Origin: Robiginitalea myxolifaciens
Lineage (GTDB): Bacteria > Bacteroidota > Bacteroidia > Flavobacteriales > Flavobacteriaceae
Assembly (NCBI RefSeq): GCF_900115205.1
Contig: NZ_FOYQ01000002.1
Location: 620,001 to 684,000 of the forward strand
Reading direction: 5' to 3'
DNA length: 64,000 nt
The position numbers and the translations under genes are program-made. Shown here piece after piece: positions 10,139-21,900 of this stretch (positions are counted from its first letter, which is position 1; every line of letters starts with the position of its first letter). Under the pieces are notes generated by a model that worked only from the letters and a program-made list of their open reading frames with translations, was not told the DNA's origin and did no database searches.

Positions 10139-10963
10139 TTGGAGAAAAAACGCATACTTATTTTTGGTGGCACTGGATTTCTGGGTCAGGCACTCTATAA
10201 GGAACTAGGACCCTATTTTGACACCTACGCCACCTATTGCAATGCGCGCAGGGCCTTTGAAGGAAATGGACAATTCGTCCATTACGACATGCTGGAAGAC
10301 GACAGTTATGCCCTCCTGGAGGAAATTAAACCGCATGTAATTATTTCGGCGCTTCGCGGAGACTTTGGGGCACAGATCCAGGCACACACCCATATGGTAG
10401 AATACCTGGGCCGACACCCGGGACAGCTGATTTTTCTTTCTTCTGCCAATGTCTTTGACGCCTACAGTAAATATCCCTCATACGAATACGACAAAACCCT
10501 GTCGGAGAGTATCTATGGGCGCCTTAAAATCCGCATTGAAAACATGCTCCTTAGACTACCACAGTCCCGCATGTTGCTGGTACGGCTCCCGATGGTATTC
10601 GGAAACACTTCCCCCCGGGTCAAAGAAATAGAACAGGCTTTGCAAAACCGCGAGGCCATTGAAGTATTTCCGAACCTGGTTATGAATGTTACTTGCGACG
10701 ACAAGCTCAGTCAGCAAATTCATTATATGATCAATCGCAGCCTGAGTGGCATTTACCACCTGGGCTCACGCGACCTGGTCCACCACGAAGATTTTATTAA
10801 GGAGGTTTGCCATCAATTAGGCACTACCTTACCTTTACTAAAACGGGTATATACTACGAACGAAGAGCGCTATCTGGCTGTTTTGCCAAAGCACCGGTTA
10901 CTTCCGAAAAACCTGCAGTTCGTTTGTCAGGATGTTATTGACCTGATGATTCCCAGGAAATAG
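10139..10963 (+). CDS. RmlD-like short-chain dehydrogenase / sugar-nucleotide reductase family protein
   Basis: A 274-aa extended SDR. It has an N-terminal NAD(P)-binding GGTGFLGQ (residues 10-17), the SSANVFD strand near 103, and a YxxxK catalytic pair in YGRLK (about 126-130). The overall layout is like dTDP-4-dehydrorhamnose reductase. The start is TTG at 10139; no ATG occurs before the dinucleotide fold, so the TTG is very likely real. It sits 3 bp behind gcvT and should be co-transcribed, although no functional link to glycine cleavage is obvious. The substrate is unknown, and no other rml genes lie nearby. Confidence 0.8.
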   Translation: MEKKRILIFGGTGFLGQALYKELGPYFDTYATYCNARRAFEGNGQFVHYDMLEDDSYALLEEIKPHVIISALRGDFGAQIQAHTHMVEYLGRHPGQLIFLSSANVFDAYSKYPSYEYDKTLSESIYGRLKIRIENMLLRLPQSRMLLVRLPMVFGNTSPRVKEIEQALQNREAIEVFPNLVMNVTCDDKLSQQIHYMINRSLSGIYHLGSRDLVHHEDFIKEVCHQLGTTLPLLKRVYTTNEERYLAVLPKHRLLPKNLQFVCQDVIDLMIPRK

Positions 10964-11014
10964 CGATAGCGCACATTTTACTGCTTTCAATCTCGTACAT
11001 TTAAAGAAAAAGAC

Positions 11015-11728
11015 ATGTCTGACTTTAAAGACTTGAAAGCGCTGTATATCAATTGCACCTTGAAGCCTTCTCCACAACAGAGCCATACCGAGGGCTTAAT
11101 GGAGGTTAGTAAATATATCATGAGGTCCGAAGGGGTTGAAATTGATTCTTTCCGTGCTGTAGATCATGTGATCGCTCCGGGGGTCTACCCTGATATGACA
11201 GCTCATGGCGCTACTGAAGACGCCTGGCCAGAACTCTTTGAGCGGGTAATGGCAGCTGACATTCTTATCCTGGGATCGCCTATCTGGCTCGGCGAACGCT
11301 CTTCTATATGTACCCGTGTCATTGAACGCCTGTATGCCATGTCTGGTAAAGTCAATGAAAAAGGACAATACTTGTTTTACGGTAAAGTTGGGGGAACGAT
11401 TATAACGGGTAATGAGGATGGGGTAAAACACTGCGCGATGGGAATTTTGTATGCCCTGCAACACATTGGCTATAGCATTCCTCCACAAGCCGATAGCGGT
11501 TGGTTAGGCGAAATAGGACCGGGGCCGAGTTACCTGGATCCTGAATCTAAGGCTAAGGATAATGAATTTACCAATCGCAATACCACCTTCATGACCTACA
11601 ACCTATTGCATCTGGCTAATATTTTAAAGGGTTCAGGAGGGTATCCAAATAAGGGTAACTCACGGGAGGAATGGGAAAATGGCAATCGATGGGCTTTTGA
11701 GAATCCGGAGTACCGAAGTGGAAGTTAG
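11015..11728 (+). CDS. Flavodoxin-like NAD(P)H-dependent FMN oxidoreductase
   Basis: A 237-aa flavodoxin-fold protein. The N-terminal strand LKALYINCTLKP is followed by a Ser-rich phosphate loop (SPQQSHTEG) that binds the FMN phosphate. ILILGSPIWLGERSS (about 85-99) is the classic flavin-ring loop of the NADPH-dependent FMN reductase/WrbA class. The likely role is cytosolic quinone, nitro or FMN reduction; the physiological substrate is not deducible. A -7-like TACATTTA lies at 10996-11003, just upstream, so it may be transcribed separately from the SDR gene. Confidence 0.85.
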   Translation: MSDFKDLKALYINCTLKPSPQQSHTEGLMEVSKYIMRSEGVEIDSFRAVDHVIAPGVYPDMTAHGATEDAWPELFERVMAADILILGSPIWLGERSSICTRVIERLYAMSGKVNEKGQYLFYGKVGGTIITGNEDGVKHCAMGILYALQHIGYSIPPQADSGWLGEIGPGPSYLDPESKAKDNEFTNRNTTFMTYNLLHLANILKGSGGYPNKGNSREEWENGNRWAFENPEYRSGS

Positions 11729-11816
11729 CCCCCGCGAAAAAATATCTTTTCCATAGCAAGTATGATACCTTTAAACTCATGTTTGATTTGTATTTTCGTC
11801 CAAAAGGAGATATCGT

Positions 11817-12104
11817 ATGGAAGCTCTTACAATTAATGAGATCACAGATAAACTCAAAGATCTTTCGGGTTGGGAATTTCAGGACAATGCCCTGACCACA
11901 ACCCTGGAATTCCAGGATTTTCGGGAAGCTTTTACCCTGATGACGCGTATAGCGTTTGAATGTGAAGCACAGAACCACCATCCGAACTGGACTAACGTTT
12001 ATAATCAATTGGAAATCCGCCTCAATACCCACGACGCGGGTGGCGTTACGGAGAAAGACTTTAAACTTGCCGCAACCATAGAGGCCCTGATCCATACGTC
12101 TTAG
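11817..12104 (+). CDS. phhB: 4a-hydroxytetrahydrobiopterin dehydratase (pterin-4a-carbinolamine dehydratase)
   Basis: Dehydrates the 4a-hydroxypterin formed by aromatic amino acid hydroxylases so that the cofactor can be recycled. The 95-aa length and fold match the family. The HHPNW motif (about residues 59-63) and the later DAGGVTEKDFKLA block are the active-site signature. The phenylalanine hydroxylase partner is not in the window. It has a good Shine-Dalgarno AAGGAG at 11804-11809, eight bases before the ATG, which is unusual among the genes here. Confidence 0.93.
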   Translation: MEALTINEITDKLKDLSGWEFQDNALTTTLEFQDFREAFTLMTRIAFECEAQNHHPNWTNVYNQLEIRLNTHDAGGVTEKDFKLAATIEALIHTS

Positions 12105-12113
12105 TGGATTTTC

Positions 12114-12121
12114 TATTTTTG
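12114..12121 (+). promoter_or_regulatory. -7 promoter element of the yebC-family gene
   Basis: TATTTTTG matches TAnnTTTG and lies 21 nt upstream of the ATG at 12143, just after the phhB stop. No convincing -33 element is present. Confidence 0.5.
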
Positions 12122-12142
12122 TGCATCCTCAAAAATTAAAAC

Positions 12143-12853
12143 ATGGGAAGAGCATTTGAATTCCGCAAGGCTCGGAAAATGAAACGGTGGGCGGCCATGT
12201 CCAAAGCCTTCACCCGAGTAGGTAAAGACATTGTAATGGCTGTAAAGGAAGGAGGGCCGGATCCGGACCACAACTCCCGCCTGCGCGCCGTAATACAGAA
12301 TGCCAAGTCCTTGAATATGCCCAAGGACAACATTGAACGGGCGATTAAACGGGCTTCTGACAAATCCCAGGGAGATTTTAAGGAAGTGCTTTTTGAGGGG
12401 TATGCCCCTCACGGTATTGCCATACTGATAGAAACGGCTACGGACAATAATACGCGGACCGTTGCTAACATCCGATCTTATTTCAATAAATGCGACGGAA
12501 GTCTGGGAACCTCAGGTTCTGTTGAATTTATGTTCGATCACACCTGTAATTTCTGCGTGAATCCGGAAGGAATTGACCCGGAGGAATTGGAACTTGAATT
12601 CATAGACTTTGGGGCCGAGGAAGTCTTCGAAGACGAAGATGGCTTGCATATCTATGCACCTTTCGAGTCTTTCGGTGCTATCCAGAAAGAATTGGAATCC
12701 CGGGAAATTGAAATCCGCTCCTCTGGTTTTGATCGTATCCCGCAGGTAAGTAAAGCCCTGGGGGAGGAAGAGGCTGCTGATGTTGAAAAATTATTGGAAC
12801 TCATCGAAGAGGACGACGATGTCCAGAATGTTTTTCACAATATGGAGGAATAA
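12143..12853 (+). CDS. YebC/PmpR family DNA-binding / translation-associated regulator
   Basis: A 236-aa TACO1/YebC family protein. The N-terminal MGRAFEFRKARK block, the DNHNSRLRAVIQNAKS-like segment (here DPDHNSRLRAV, about 34-44), KDNIERAIKRA (about 56-66) and the acidic C-terminal domain are characteristic. Members are described as transcriptional regulators or as factors that help ribosomes through difficult (for example polyproline) stretches. The sequence does not tell which applies here. It ends at a bidirectional terminator facing the giant gene cluster. Confidence 0.94.
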   Translation: MGRAFEFRKARKMKRWAAMSKAFTRVGKDIVMAVKEGGPDPDHNSRLRAVIQNAKSLNMPKDNIERAIKRASDKSQGDFKEVLFEGYAPHGIAILIETATDNNTRTVANIRSYFNKCDGSLGTSGSVEFMFDHTCNFCVNPEGIDPEELELEFIDFGAEEVFEDEDGLHIYAPFESFGAIQKELESREIEIRSSGFDRIPQVSKALGEEEAADVEKLLELIEEDDDVQNVFHNMEE

Positions 12854-12895
12854 TCCTGTCTTAAGTCAGCGATACCGCTTGAATAATGAAAACAT

Positions 12896-12928
12896 AAAAA
12901 AAGCCCCTGCGATCGCAGGGGCTTTTTT
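12896..12928 (+). terminator. Bidirectional Rho-independent terminator
   Basis: The GC-rich stem AAGCCCCTGC/GCAGGGGCTT with a GATC loop is flanked by an A tract on the left and a T tract on the right. It can therefore terminate both the yebC-family gene (+) and the giant-protein operon (-). Confidence 0.92.
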
Positions 12929-12951
12929 GTTCAGCTAGTACAAGCATTGCG

Positions 12952-15900
12952 CTACGGCGCAGGGGTTGGCTCCTCCCCTGCCGTATTGAAGTTTGCAGTT
13001 AGTATCGAAAAGTCTACAAAGGTAACACTGCCCGATCCATTAAAATCTGCACCGGCGATGTACCCAGTATCTGCACTGGTGAGATTGAATGTACTCGCCA
13101 ATATAGAAAAGTCTATAAACGTTACCAGGTTGTCACCATTGGCATCACCCATGGGTAATTCACCCATGGCAGCAGTACCTCCAGTGGCATCCACGACTAC
13201 CGTTTCAACAGCCTGGAGTGAATTCGGATACTTCACGGCTACCTCGTAGGTGCCAGGTGCAATTCCCGGAATACTCATATTACCGGAAGCATCTGCCGTA
13301 CCTACCAAATCATAGATGAGGGCACCATTCTGATAGAGCTTCACCGTATAATCCCCACTATGATCGGTACGGGATTGCAAGGTAGCGCTGACATTTAACG
13401 AAGTGTCCACAAAATTCGGATCGTAGAGCACCGTTACAATGTTCGACGTCTGGCTGGTTGGCCAATCCGGCAAATAGGCAATCTCCGAAGTCACGGCTAC
13501 AAAATGGTTGAGTCCACCATCAGGCGTAGCCCCGCCTCCCGGAGTTACCAACATAGTTATCGGAATATCCAGGGTTCCTCCAGCAGGGATTTGACCTGCG
13601 TAAAGGGTTTTACCGGACATTGCCTCATTGGCATAATACGTCTCGTCAGGAACGTTAAACGGTGGATCCCCAGAAGCGATATACAATCTGGAATCCATTT
13701 GCAACAGGGAAACGAAGTCTCCGGGCGATCCTGTAACCTGAACTACCTGATTCAGATCGTTGACTATGGCCGGGCCAACACCAACCCCTACCATCGAAAT
13801 GCTTGGGGTAGCTGGCGCCGCAGCCTCTGCAATCATTTGTCCGCCTCCAAGACTACCGTCCTCATAGATTTTACCAACCAGAACAGAACTATCACTGTAG
13901 GTTATGGTAATGGTTGCACCGATCAATTCATAACCCGATACTGCACCAGCAGCGCCTGCACCGGCAACCCCCTGGATACTATTCGGATCGACATCGACCG
14001 TAAACTGGAATTCTTCTCCCGGGTCAAATTCGGTAAAGTCCAGACTTATGATATCGAAACCTCCGTTTCTGGGTTGGCTGAACGGATCAACGCAAGGATC
14101 CGTAGGAACGGTAAATCCTGTAGCGACAGAACCAAGATTTGCTGTCAGACAGCTTGCAGTTGCATCTCCCCCTGCCCCTACCGGGTCAAAGACCATATCC
14201 GGAAGGATTCCAGTACTCAGGTCAATGGTTACATTAGTGATTTGCAGTCCGCCGGTGGCCGTATTGGTAATCTGGAAACTATTGTTGCTATACGTGCTGG
14301 CGCCCAAGTCTCCATCGGGTGTGATTTCTACAATAGCGGCAGGTGCAACAACGGCATCCGGATCGTATTCCAAGACAATTACATTTGAAGCCAGGCTATT
14401 TCCTCCGCCAGGTTCAGTAGTTACCGCAATGAAATGGTTCAGGCCTCCATCAGGAGTACCAGGAGCCCCAGGCGTCTGAGTGAGCACCACAGGTACTTGT
14501 GCGGTCCCCGTACCGTCCAGAACCGCAGTATATAACTGCTTGGTCATGGCCTCATTGGCCTCAAAGAGGTCTAAATCATAACCTACGGTAGGATTCCCCG
14601 GATCAATGTACAAACGACCGTCCACGCGGAGCAGACTCACAGTCTCTCCTGGGTTACCGGTTACAGTAACCAGTTGGTTTGCGTCAGTTACCAAACGGTT
14701 GGCAGTAGAACCGTCGATCTGTATCGCAGGTACAGCCAGCATTTGTGAAGCCTGATTGATCAGGACGTCGGAACCTCCAACAGAACCCTCGTCGTATAAG
14801 CTCGAAGTATAGGTAACCCCACTGGCAAAAGTTATGGTAACTGTAGCCCCGATAAGTTCAAATCCGGAGATCGAACCGGCATCCCCGGTGCTCAGATCGC
14901 CCTTAATACTGGTTGGATCCATATCCACCCCAAAGGCAAATGCTTCGCCCGGATCAAAGTTGGTGAACTCCAGGGTCATCTGATCGTATCCTTCGTCGTT
15001 GTCGACCCCGTTATGTGGAACATCAAATACGCTCTCACAATCATCGAAGTCCGATCCGCCATCGGCAGGTACCGTAATACCCACATCTCCAACGGAATTA
15101 GAACCTTCGGTCAGGCATTTCGCGCCGTTATCTCCAGCGGTTCCCACCGGATCAAAGACAACATCCATCATATACCCTGTGAGGGTATTTATCGTAACCT
15201 GGGTTATGCGATCATCCCCGGTATTCTGGATCAGGAAGGAGTTATTCCCAAAAGTAGATGATCCCAGACCTGCCCCGGCGGTAACCTGGACAAAAGCCTC
15301 TGGGTTTCCTACCGGTACCTGGGTAACATTCCAGACGAAACTCACTTCGCTGCTCAAGGCAGGATCACAGTTATCCGTAACGGTGACCGTGATATCGTAA
15401 GGACTGTCTGCAGAAGCACCCGGTGCCCCGATTGGATTCTGGGCAGATTCGGCCAAATTCAGGTTTTTGCCAAAGTTGGCATTGTACTGCGATTCCAGGG
15501 TCAATACCATCCTATCGATCACGTGATTGCTGGATCGGGCAGAAACCAGAATATTATAGGTTCCGGCCTCATCGAAGCGAACAAATATGGGATGTCCGTC
15601 ATTGTCACTGGTAAATGTAGACCAGCCCCAGTTAACCCCCTGGCTCGCATAAATCTTGAACCAGCCGCCAGAGCCCGCACCATTGGGCGCTGACCCGGTA
15701 CAGTCGTTTTCCGCGGAGTTAAATCCTTTTGGACAAACCGTACTGCCGGTTTTCTGACCGTAGAAAGCATCGCCTTCGATCTTTAACCAGGTATCATTGT
15801 GTTCCGTTCCGGAATTCCCAAGACCAACCTGGTTGTGCCATTGGAAACGATACACCCCGGGTGTGGTAATTTGTACCGGATAAGTAAGCAGCCCATTACC

Positions 15901-18900
15901 CGGACTACCCAGGAATTGGCCACCTTCCCAAACGATAAAGTCATCCCCGGCTGCTGTACCCGGACTATTAATATCAGGAGCTGTGGTATTCGAAGCGTTT
16001 TTCCAGTTTCCGCCTATAGCCCCGTTATTTTCCATCTCTATAACCACCAGGCCATTGTCTTCGATAAATGCTCCTGGTGTTCCTGATCCCGTTCCGGCAT
16101 CCAAGGTACCGCTAATCAATCCGGTGGCCGGATCAATGCTCAGCGAAGGCGGCAGACCAGTTGCTTCATACAAAAGCTCCCCACAGTCTTCGTCATCTGA
16201 AGCGAGAATCTGCAGGTTAACGAGATCGCCATCTACACCCTGTTGGGCGCCTGGATTGGTTACCAGTGGCGCAAAATTCCCAGAGCCTCCGCCTACAGTA
16301 GCAATTTGAATTCCCTTAAGGGCAGGATTCTCCGTTACGTGGAGGAAAACCAGATCTACTGTTCCATCTGAAATAAAGCTGTAGCTTAAGGCAAAAGCGC
16401 CTTTTGGCCCGGTAGTCCCGTACGGATCGATATCATCGAATACAGGAGGAATAACCCCGTCTACCGACACGTCAAAGACGCGTTCTCCCGCAGCCGTGAT
16501 TCCGCCAAACAATTCAGCAAACAACAGCGTAACCTCGACCTCGGTCCCAGCTGCAACCGGGAACGCCCAGGTCATTTCTGACTGTGTTGGGGTATCGGCG
16601 GGATCCCATCTTTCCGTATTGAATACAGCGGATGGGGCTCCTGGAATCGAAGCCAGCGATGGATCGGTCATGATAATGGGTCCGGCATGGGCACTTCCGG
16701 CATCGCCAGTATAGGTCCCATTGCTAGGGGTACCCCCTACCAGATATTGTGAGTTACCAGCAGCTCCGAAGACACCGGTATCGGCACTCCAATCCGGTGT
16801 AGAGGCATCTGCAGCGGCTATAGCCGGACCTCCGGCATTAACGCGATACAGGATTGTGGGCTCCACGGCCCCGGACAGTAAGCCAACCTGAAGGAAGCTA
16901 CCATCTCCATACACCAGGGTCATGGTGGCAGATTCGTCTACCGCCGCCCCAACGTGCTCAATTTCCAGATCAAAACTTCCGCCTACGGGTATAAAGTGGA
17001 AACCACTGCTAGCCACCACAAAACTTCCGGAATTGGTCCCGGAGAATTGGATATCGGAGAGAATGACCCCGGTATTTCCACCGGTATGGTTTATTGGTAT
17101 AGTCGCAGTCCCTCCCAGAGGTACATTCAAGGAATTCCCCGCGCTTAGCTGACCTGCAGTCAGGGCTGTACCCGAAGGATTGTCTGTTCCGTAGAACTCC
17201 ATATTCTTCATGGTTCCTCCTCCTCCCTGGGAGCTGGAACCAGCGGCGACATGGATTCCGTTTCCGGAGACAATGGCCTGGGTTCCGTGTCTTTCGGTAA
17301 TCAGATCGGCACGTGGGGTCCAGATTCCTGAGCTAGGATTAAAGGACTCCGTGGTCTTGACCGCATCGTTAACCGGAGTACCACTCAAATCAGAAGCAAT
17401 CTCACCCCCAATAACGTACAATTCATTTTGGAAGACGCCAACCGAGGCAGCAGCCCGCGGTGTTGGCAGATTCTGCCCTGCGGGTAAGGTAGACCAGGTG
17501 CCTGAGGTAAAGTCAAAAACATCTACCTCGGCAATCAATGGCTCAAAAACCCCTCCGTCACCACCGGAAAGTCTTCCTCCGGCAACATAGAGCTTGTCTC
17601 CAATTACACCGGCATGGAAGTGGTCCCGAGCCCTGGGAGCGTCCGGAAGTTGGGTCCAGACTCCCGTTGCGGGATCGAACTGGTCGAACCATTCGATATA
17701 ACCACCATTGTGGCCAATAGTATTTCCGCCGACAACATAGAATTTGTCGTCATAGACCACCAATCCGGCTGAACCGCGTTTGCGACCGGCAGGAACCGCA
17801 GGTCCCTGAATCCAGGTGTCCGTGGCCGGGTTGTAAGCCCAGACAAAATCGGCAGGGGTTTCATTTGGGAAACCATTGTCCTTAAAGGCACCTATAATCC
17901 AGATAAGTCCTCCATATTCAACGGCCTGGAAGTGGTTAAATGCTGCGGGAGCATTCGCCAGCCCCTGAGTCCAGGTTTTAGTTTGATAGTCATAAACATC
18001 GAGGGTTTGCGAATTTTCCCGCCCACCGAAGAGATAAAACTTATCCCCTGCCTGAACGAAGGAGCATTCATGCCGGGCAGTGTAATTCTCGTCATCGGTC
18101 TGATCGGTCCATTCCAGAGAAGCGGGCGGATCTGCAGGGAGTATTTCGATCCCCTTGATGGCGGGATTCTGGATCTCCATGATAAAGTCGATATCGAGGT
18201 TCCCATCGGTAACTTCCACCAGGAATGATTCAACGGCAGCCGTAGCCCAACCATAGACTTCGGTCTGGTCGTGGTTATCGAGGACCAAAGCCCCTTCGAT
18301 CACCACATCAAATTCCCGAATATCGGCAGCCTGAGCTCCGGTCCATACTTCAGCGAATAGGAGATTCACTGTATAGAATCCGTTAGCCACAGGGAAGTCC
18401 CATTGCATGTTATCGGGTACAGCCAGCGTATTGTAGCGCTCAACCAGGAAAATATCATTGGGATACCCCGTTGTATTCGTAAAAGCACCTGGTTGCACCA
18501 CCCCGAAGGTGATGTCTTCAGCAGCTGTATTTACATAAGGCGACGGCGTTCCAAGCACTGCAGTGCCATTTGCTGTTCCCGCTGCCTGATCTGCCGCCCA
18601 GGGCGTGGGATCGGCATCGGTGCTTGCTGTAGAAGCACCTCCTGCATTCACACGATATAAGGCAGTTCCTGAGACACTCGGATCCAACACCGTCCAAGTG
18701 AAGTTGGTGTTAACTGGGGTACTTCCCGGTTTGGTTACCGTGATGGTAACCGCGTAAGGGCTGGAAGCAGCGGCACCGGCAGAAATTGTACCATTGATGT
18801 TTCCAGTGGTAGGTTCCAGGACTAATCCGGGAGGAAGTCCGGTTTGTGCATAGCCAAAGTTTTCACCAGGATCTCCCCCGGAAGCATTGATAATATCCAC

Positions 18901-21900
18901 ATTAACCAGATCACCCTCAAAACTGGATTGATTGGCTATCGGATCTACAGCCAGCGGCGCGGTAGCCCCGCCAACGGTGAGGATTTCGATTCCATTAACC
19001 AATGGATTCTCCACCACGTGCTCAAAGAGGATATTCAATGTACCATCGCTCAGGGTTACATTGTATTCCAACATTCCTCCTGTCTGATGTCCGAAGGTGG
19101 GGATCAAATCGAGGTCGTTCTGGACCAAAGCCCCTTCGATGCTGATGTCAAAAACCCGTTGGCCTGCAGCCGATGTTCCGCCGAACCCATTCCCCATATA
19201 AAGGCGAACAATATAGTCCTGATTGGGAAGGGTAATGGACCATTCCATTTCCGGATTGGCTCCGGGGTCCCAGCGTTCATTAGCGAAAATTGCCTGGGGC
19301 ACATACGCCGGAACAGAAGCATCCCGCCCGGTGATGTTGTGGGTAGAGTGGTTACCGGTATTTACCGACCAGGCAAATCCGTTAGAGGTGCCGTTTTGTG
19401 CGCCTGTTGCCGTAACGCCCACCCAATCCGGGTTGGGGGCATCTGTTGCTGAAATCGTAGCACCATTGGCCCGAATTCGCACGACTGGGATTGGTTCGTC
19501 GGATACGGTCACCACAAAGGTTTGTTCGATAAACAAGCCAGATCCATCAGTTGCCCGGACCACTATGGTGGAGGAAGCCTCTGATCCTGGAAATACCAGA
19601 TCCAGTGAATTATTATTAACTGTTGCCCCTATCGAAGGATTGGAGTTGCTTTGGACGGTATAGGTAAGATTGGCGTCTCCTCCGTCATCGGCAAAGTACT
19701 CATCCAGGTTGAAGCTGGTAGGGGAAGCGCCGACTAAGACAGAAACATCCGGAATCGCCTGCTGAACTGTGGGCTGACTCGCCTGAACATAGAGGTAATC
19801 CCAGGTGCCTTCCACTTCGGTCCCGGGTGTATTCGAAGAACCGATTAGTCCTACGGCTAAAGGGGTATTGGTATTCTGGATAGCTGCAAGTATACTTCCC
19901 TGCGCGGTGAAAGTTGTCAGGGTCTGCATGGTTCCTCCGTCTATCTTATACTGCAGGCTTACCTCGCCGGACGTAGGAGTGACAACAAAAAAGAGAACAA
20001 TATCGTTCGTAGGCCTATTCCCTGTGGAAATGGCCAAATCTACCGGAGTTCCAGGGGAATCCCCGACCTCTTGTAAGCCCTGTAAGCCATTTTGGTTCAG
20101 GACAAACTTGATATAGTTGCTCTGGGTTCCGTCCCCGATGAATAAGCCTATCTCTCCATTAGCCGGAGCAGAGGTTCCGTAGAGCTGCAAGGGATCTGTA
20201 AAGTTGAAGAGCCGGCCTTCTACGGTAAAACTGCTCAGGCTTTGGTCAACATTTACGCCATACTGGAAGGCTTTTTCCTGGGTATTGGCTCCACCCAAGG
20301 CAGTACCTTCAGTCATTTGCATGGTCATGGCCCCTACGGCACCCCCGAGAATATCGTTTGGATTAGGACCCCCGCCAATGACATCGAGCCATTCGAGATA
20401 GTTGGGGTTTACCGCACCATTATTCATAAGCCCGGTAAATCCAAGACCCAGATATCCCTGTAAATCCAGGTTATCCGAAAGCAGGTCGTTTAAAACCGGA
20501 AGATCAAAGGCATCGGATCCGGAATCCAACGGATCCCCGAGTTGCAAGGGGTCATTGGCATCCAGGATACCATCATTATCATCGTCTTCGTCGTTCAAAT
20601 CCGAAACCAATGGACTGCCACCGGCAGCCTTGTCAAAATCATTGGGTTGAGATCCACCATTACATTGATCGGTTCCATTGTCGATTTCGTCCTGGTTAGT
20701 ATACCCGTCCCCATCGATATCTCCGTTGGGATCCCAGCTGGGGTCCGCAGGATCAATACATACAATAGAAGGTTTGGGCTCCAGAATCACAATGTTGGTA
20801 TTGAAAGTGGCTACCCAAATGGTTCCCGGGAAAGGATCTGAATCACTGTTACAGGTAATCCCGAGGGCGTTCCCTCCTAAACCGGAAATAAAATTTTGCG
20901 ATAGGTTTTGCAGACTCCCATCGGGATTCAACTGCACGCGGTGGAGATTTCCACCACCATTTCTTCCGGCGATCAGATCGCCTTGCATACTTTCAGTTCC
21001 CGTAAATATGGTCGAGGTATACTCGTCAATCCCATTACTGTTGTTCTGCCAGGTGGTTACCAGTACATCGTTGGGACCATCTGGATTGTTTACCGTAGGT
21101 CCTCTCCAGTCGCCTTCATCCGGATTTGCCAACGAAGGGGGTACTGGAGGCCAGTTGGCCGGAAGTCCTATAGATGGATCATTGGTGTATCCTGCGGCGA
21201 CCCCGCCCCGGGTGCCGTCCGGGTCGTAAATCAGCGTTCGGAACACAGCCGTAGCCGGATTATAAGAGTTCTCTTCGGGATTGGTAAAAAGCCCGGCACC
21301 CGTTGGGTTTGCACGAACAGGAGTGGGATGCCCCCCGTAAAAGCTACCAGGTACATAGGTTTGAATATTGTCCGTGGCCATGGTCAGGTGATCCTGATTG
21401 TCGACCTGTTCGCCTCCTGTGGCTGAACTACTACCTGGTTCCCCAGGCAAATAATTGTTCGTGACCAGGGAATTCCCCATCCCATCTTTTAGGCCCTCGT
21501 TCTCCGGTAAACCTCCCCAACCTCCGTTGGCTCCATTATCGGTTACAAAGAGTTTTCCATCCTCGGTGATTACTAAATCGTAAGTGTTGCGGTACCCGGG
21601 TGAATAGATTTGTACCGGACCTCCAAGGACGATCATGGCCTGGTTCAACCCATCATTTCCTCCCCAGGGATCTCCAACGTCGATTCCGTTATAACCGGCA
21701 ACGTCGGGATCCGTAATCCCGTTCACATTCGGGCGCGTAGGATCATCAAGGGTTGGAATGTCATAGATGTAATCGCGAACACCATCATTCAAAATGGACA
21801 TTCCCTCCAGCATGGTCAGGTTTACCGATAATACCGCAGCGGACAGCGCATATTCTGTAGTCCAGGCGAAGTTATCGGAAGGTGCCCCGGCATTGGCATG

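Noticed and set aside
13504-14388. Long plus-strand open frames inside the giant genes (for example here, 20678-21229 and 27165-28175).
   Set aside because: They lie antisense to strongly supported domain-rich proteins, have low-complexity translations, no family motifs and no promoters. They arise from the Gly/Thr/Asp-rich codon use on the other strand.
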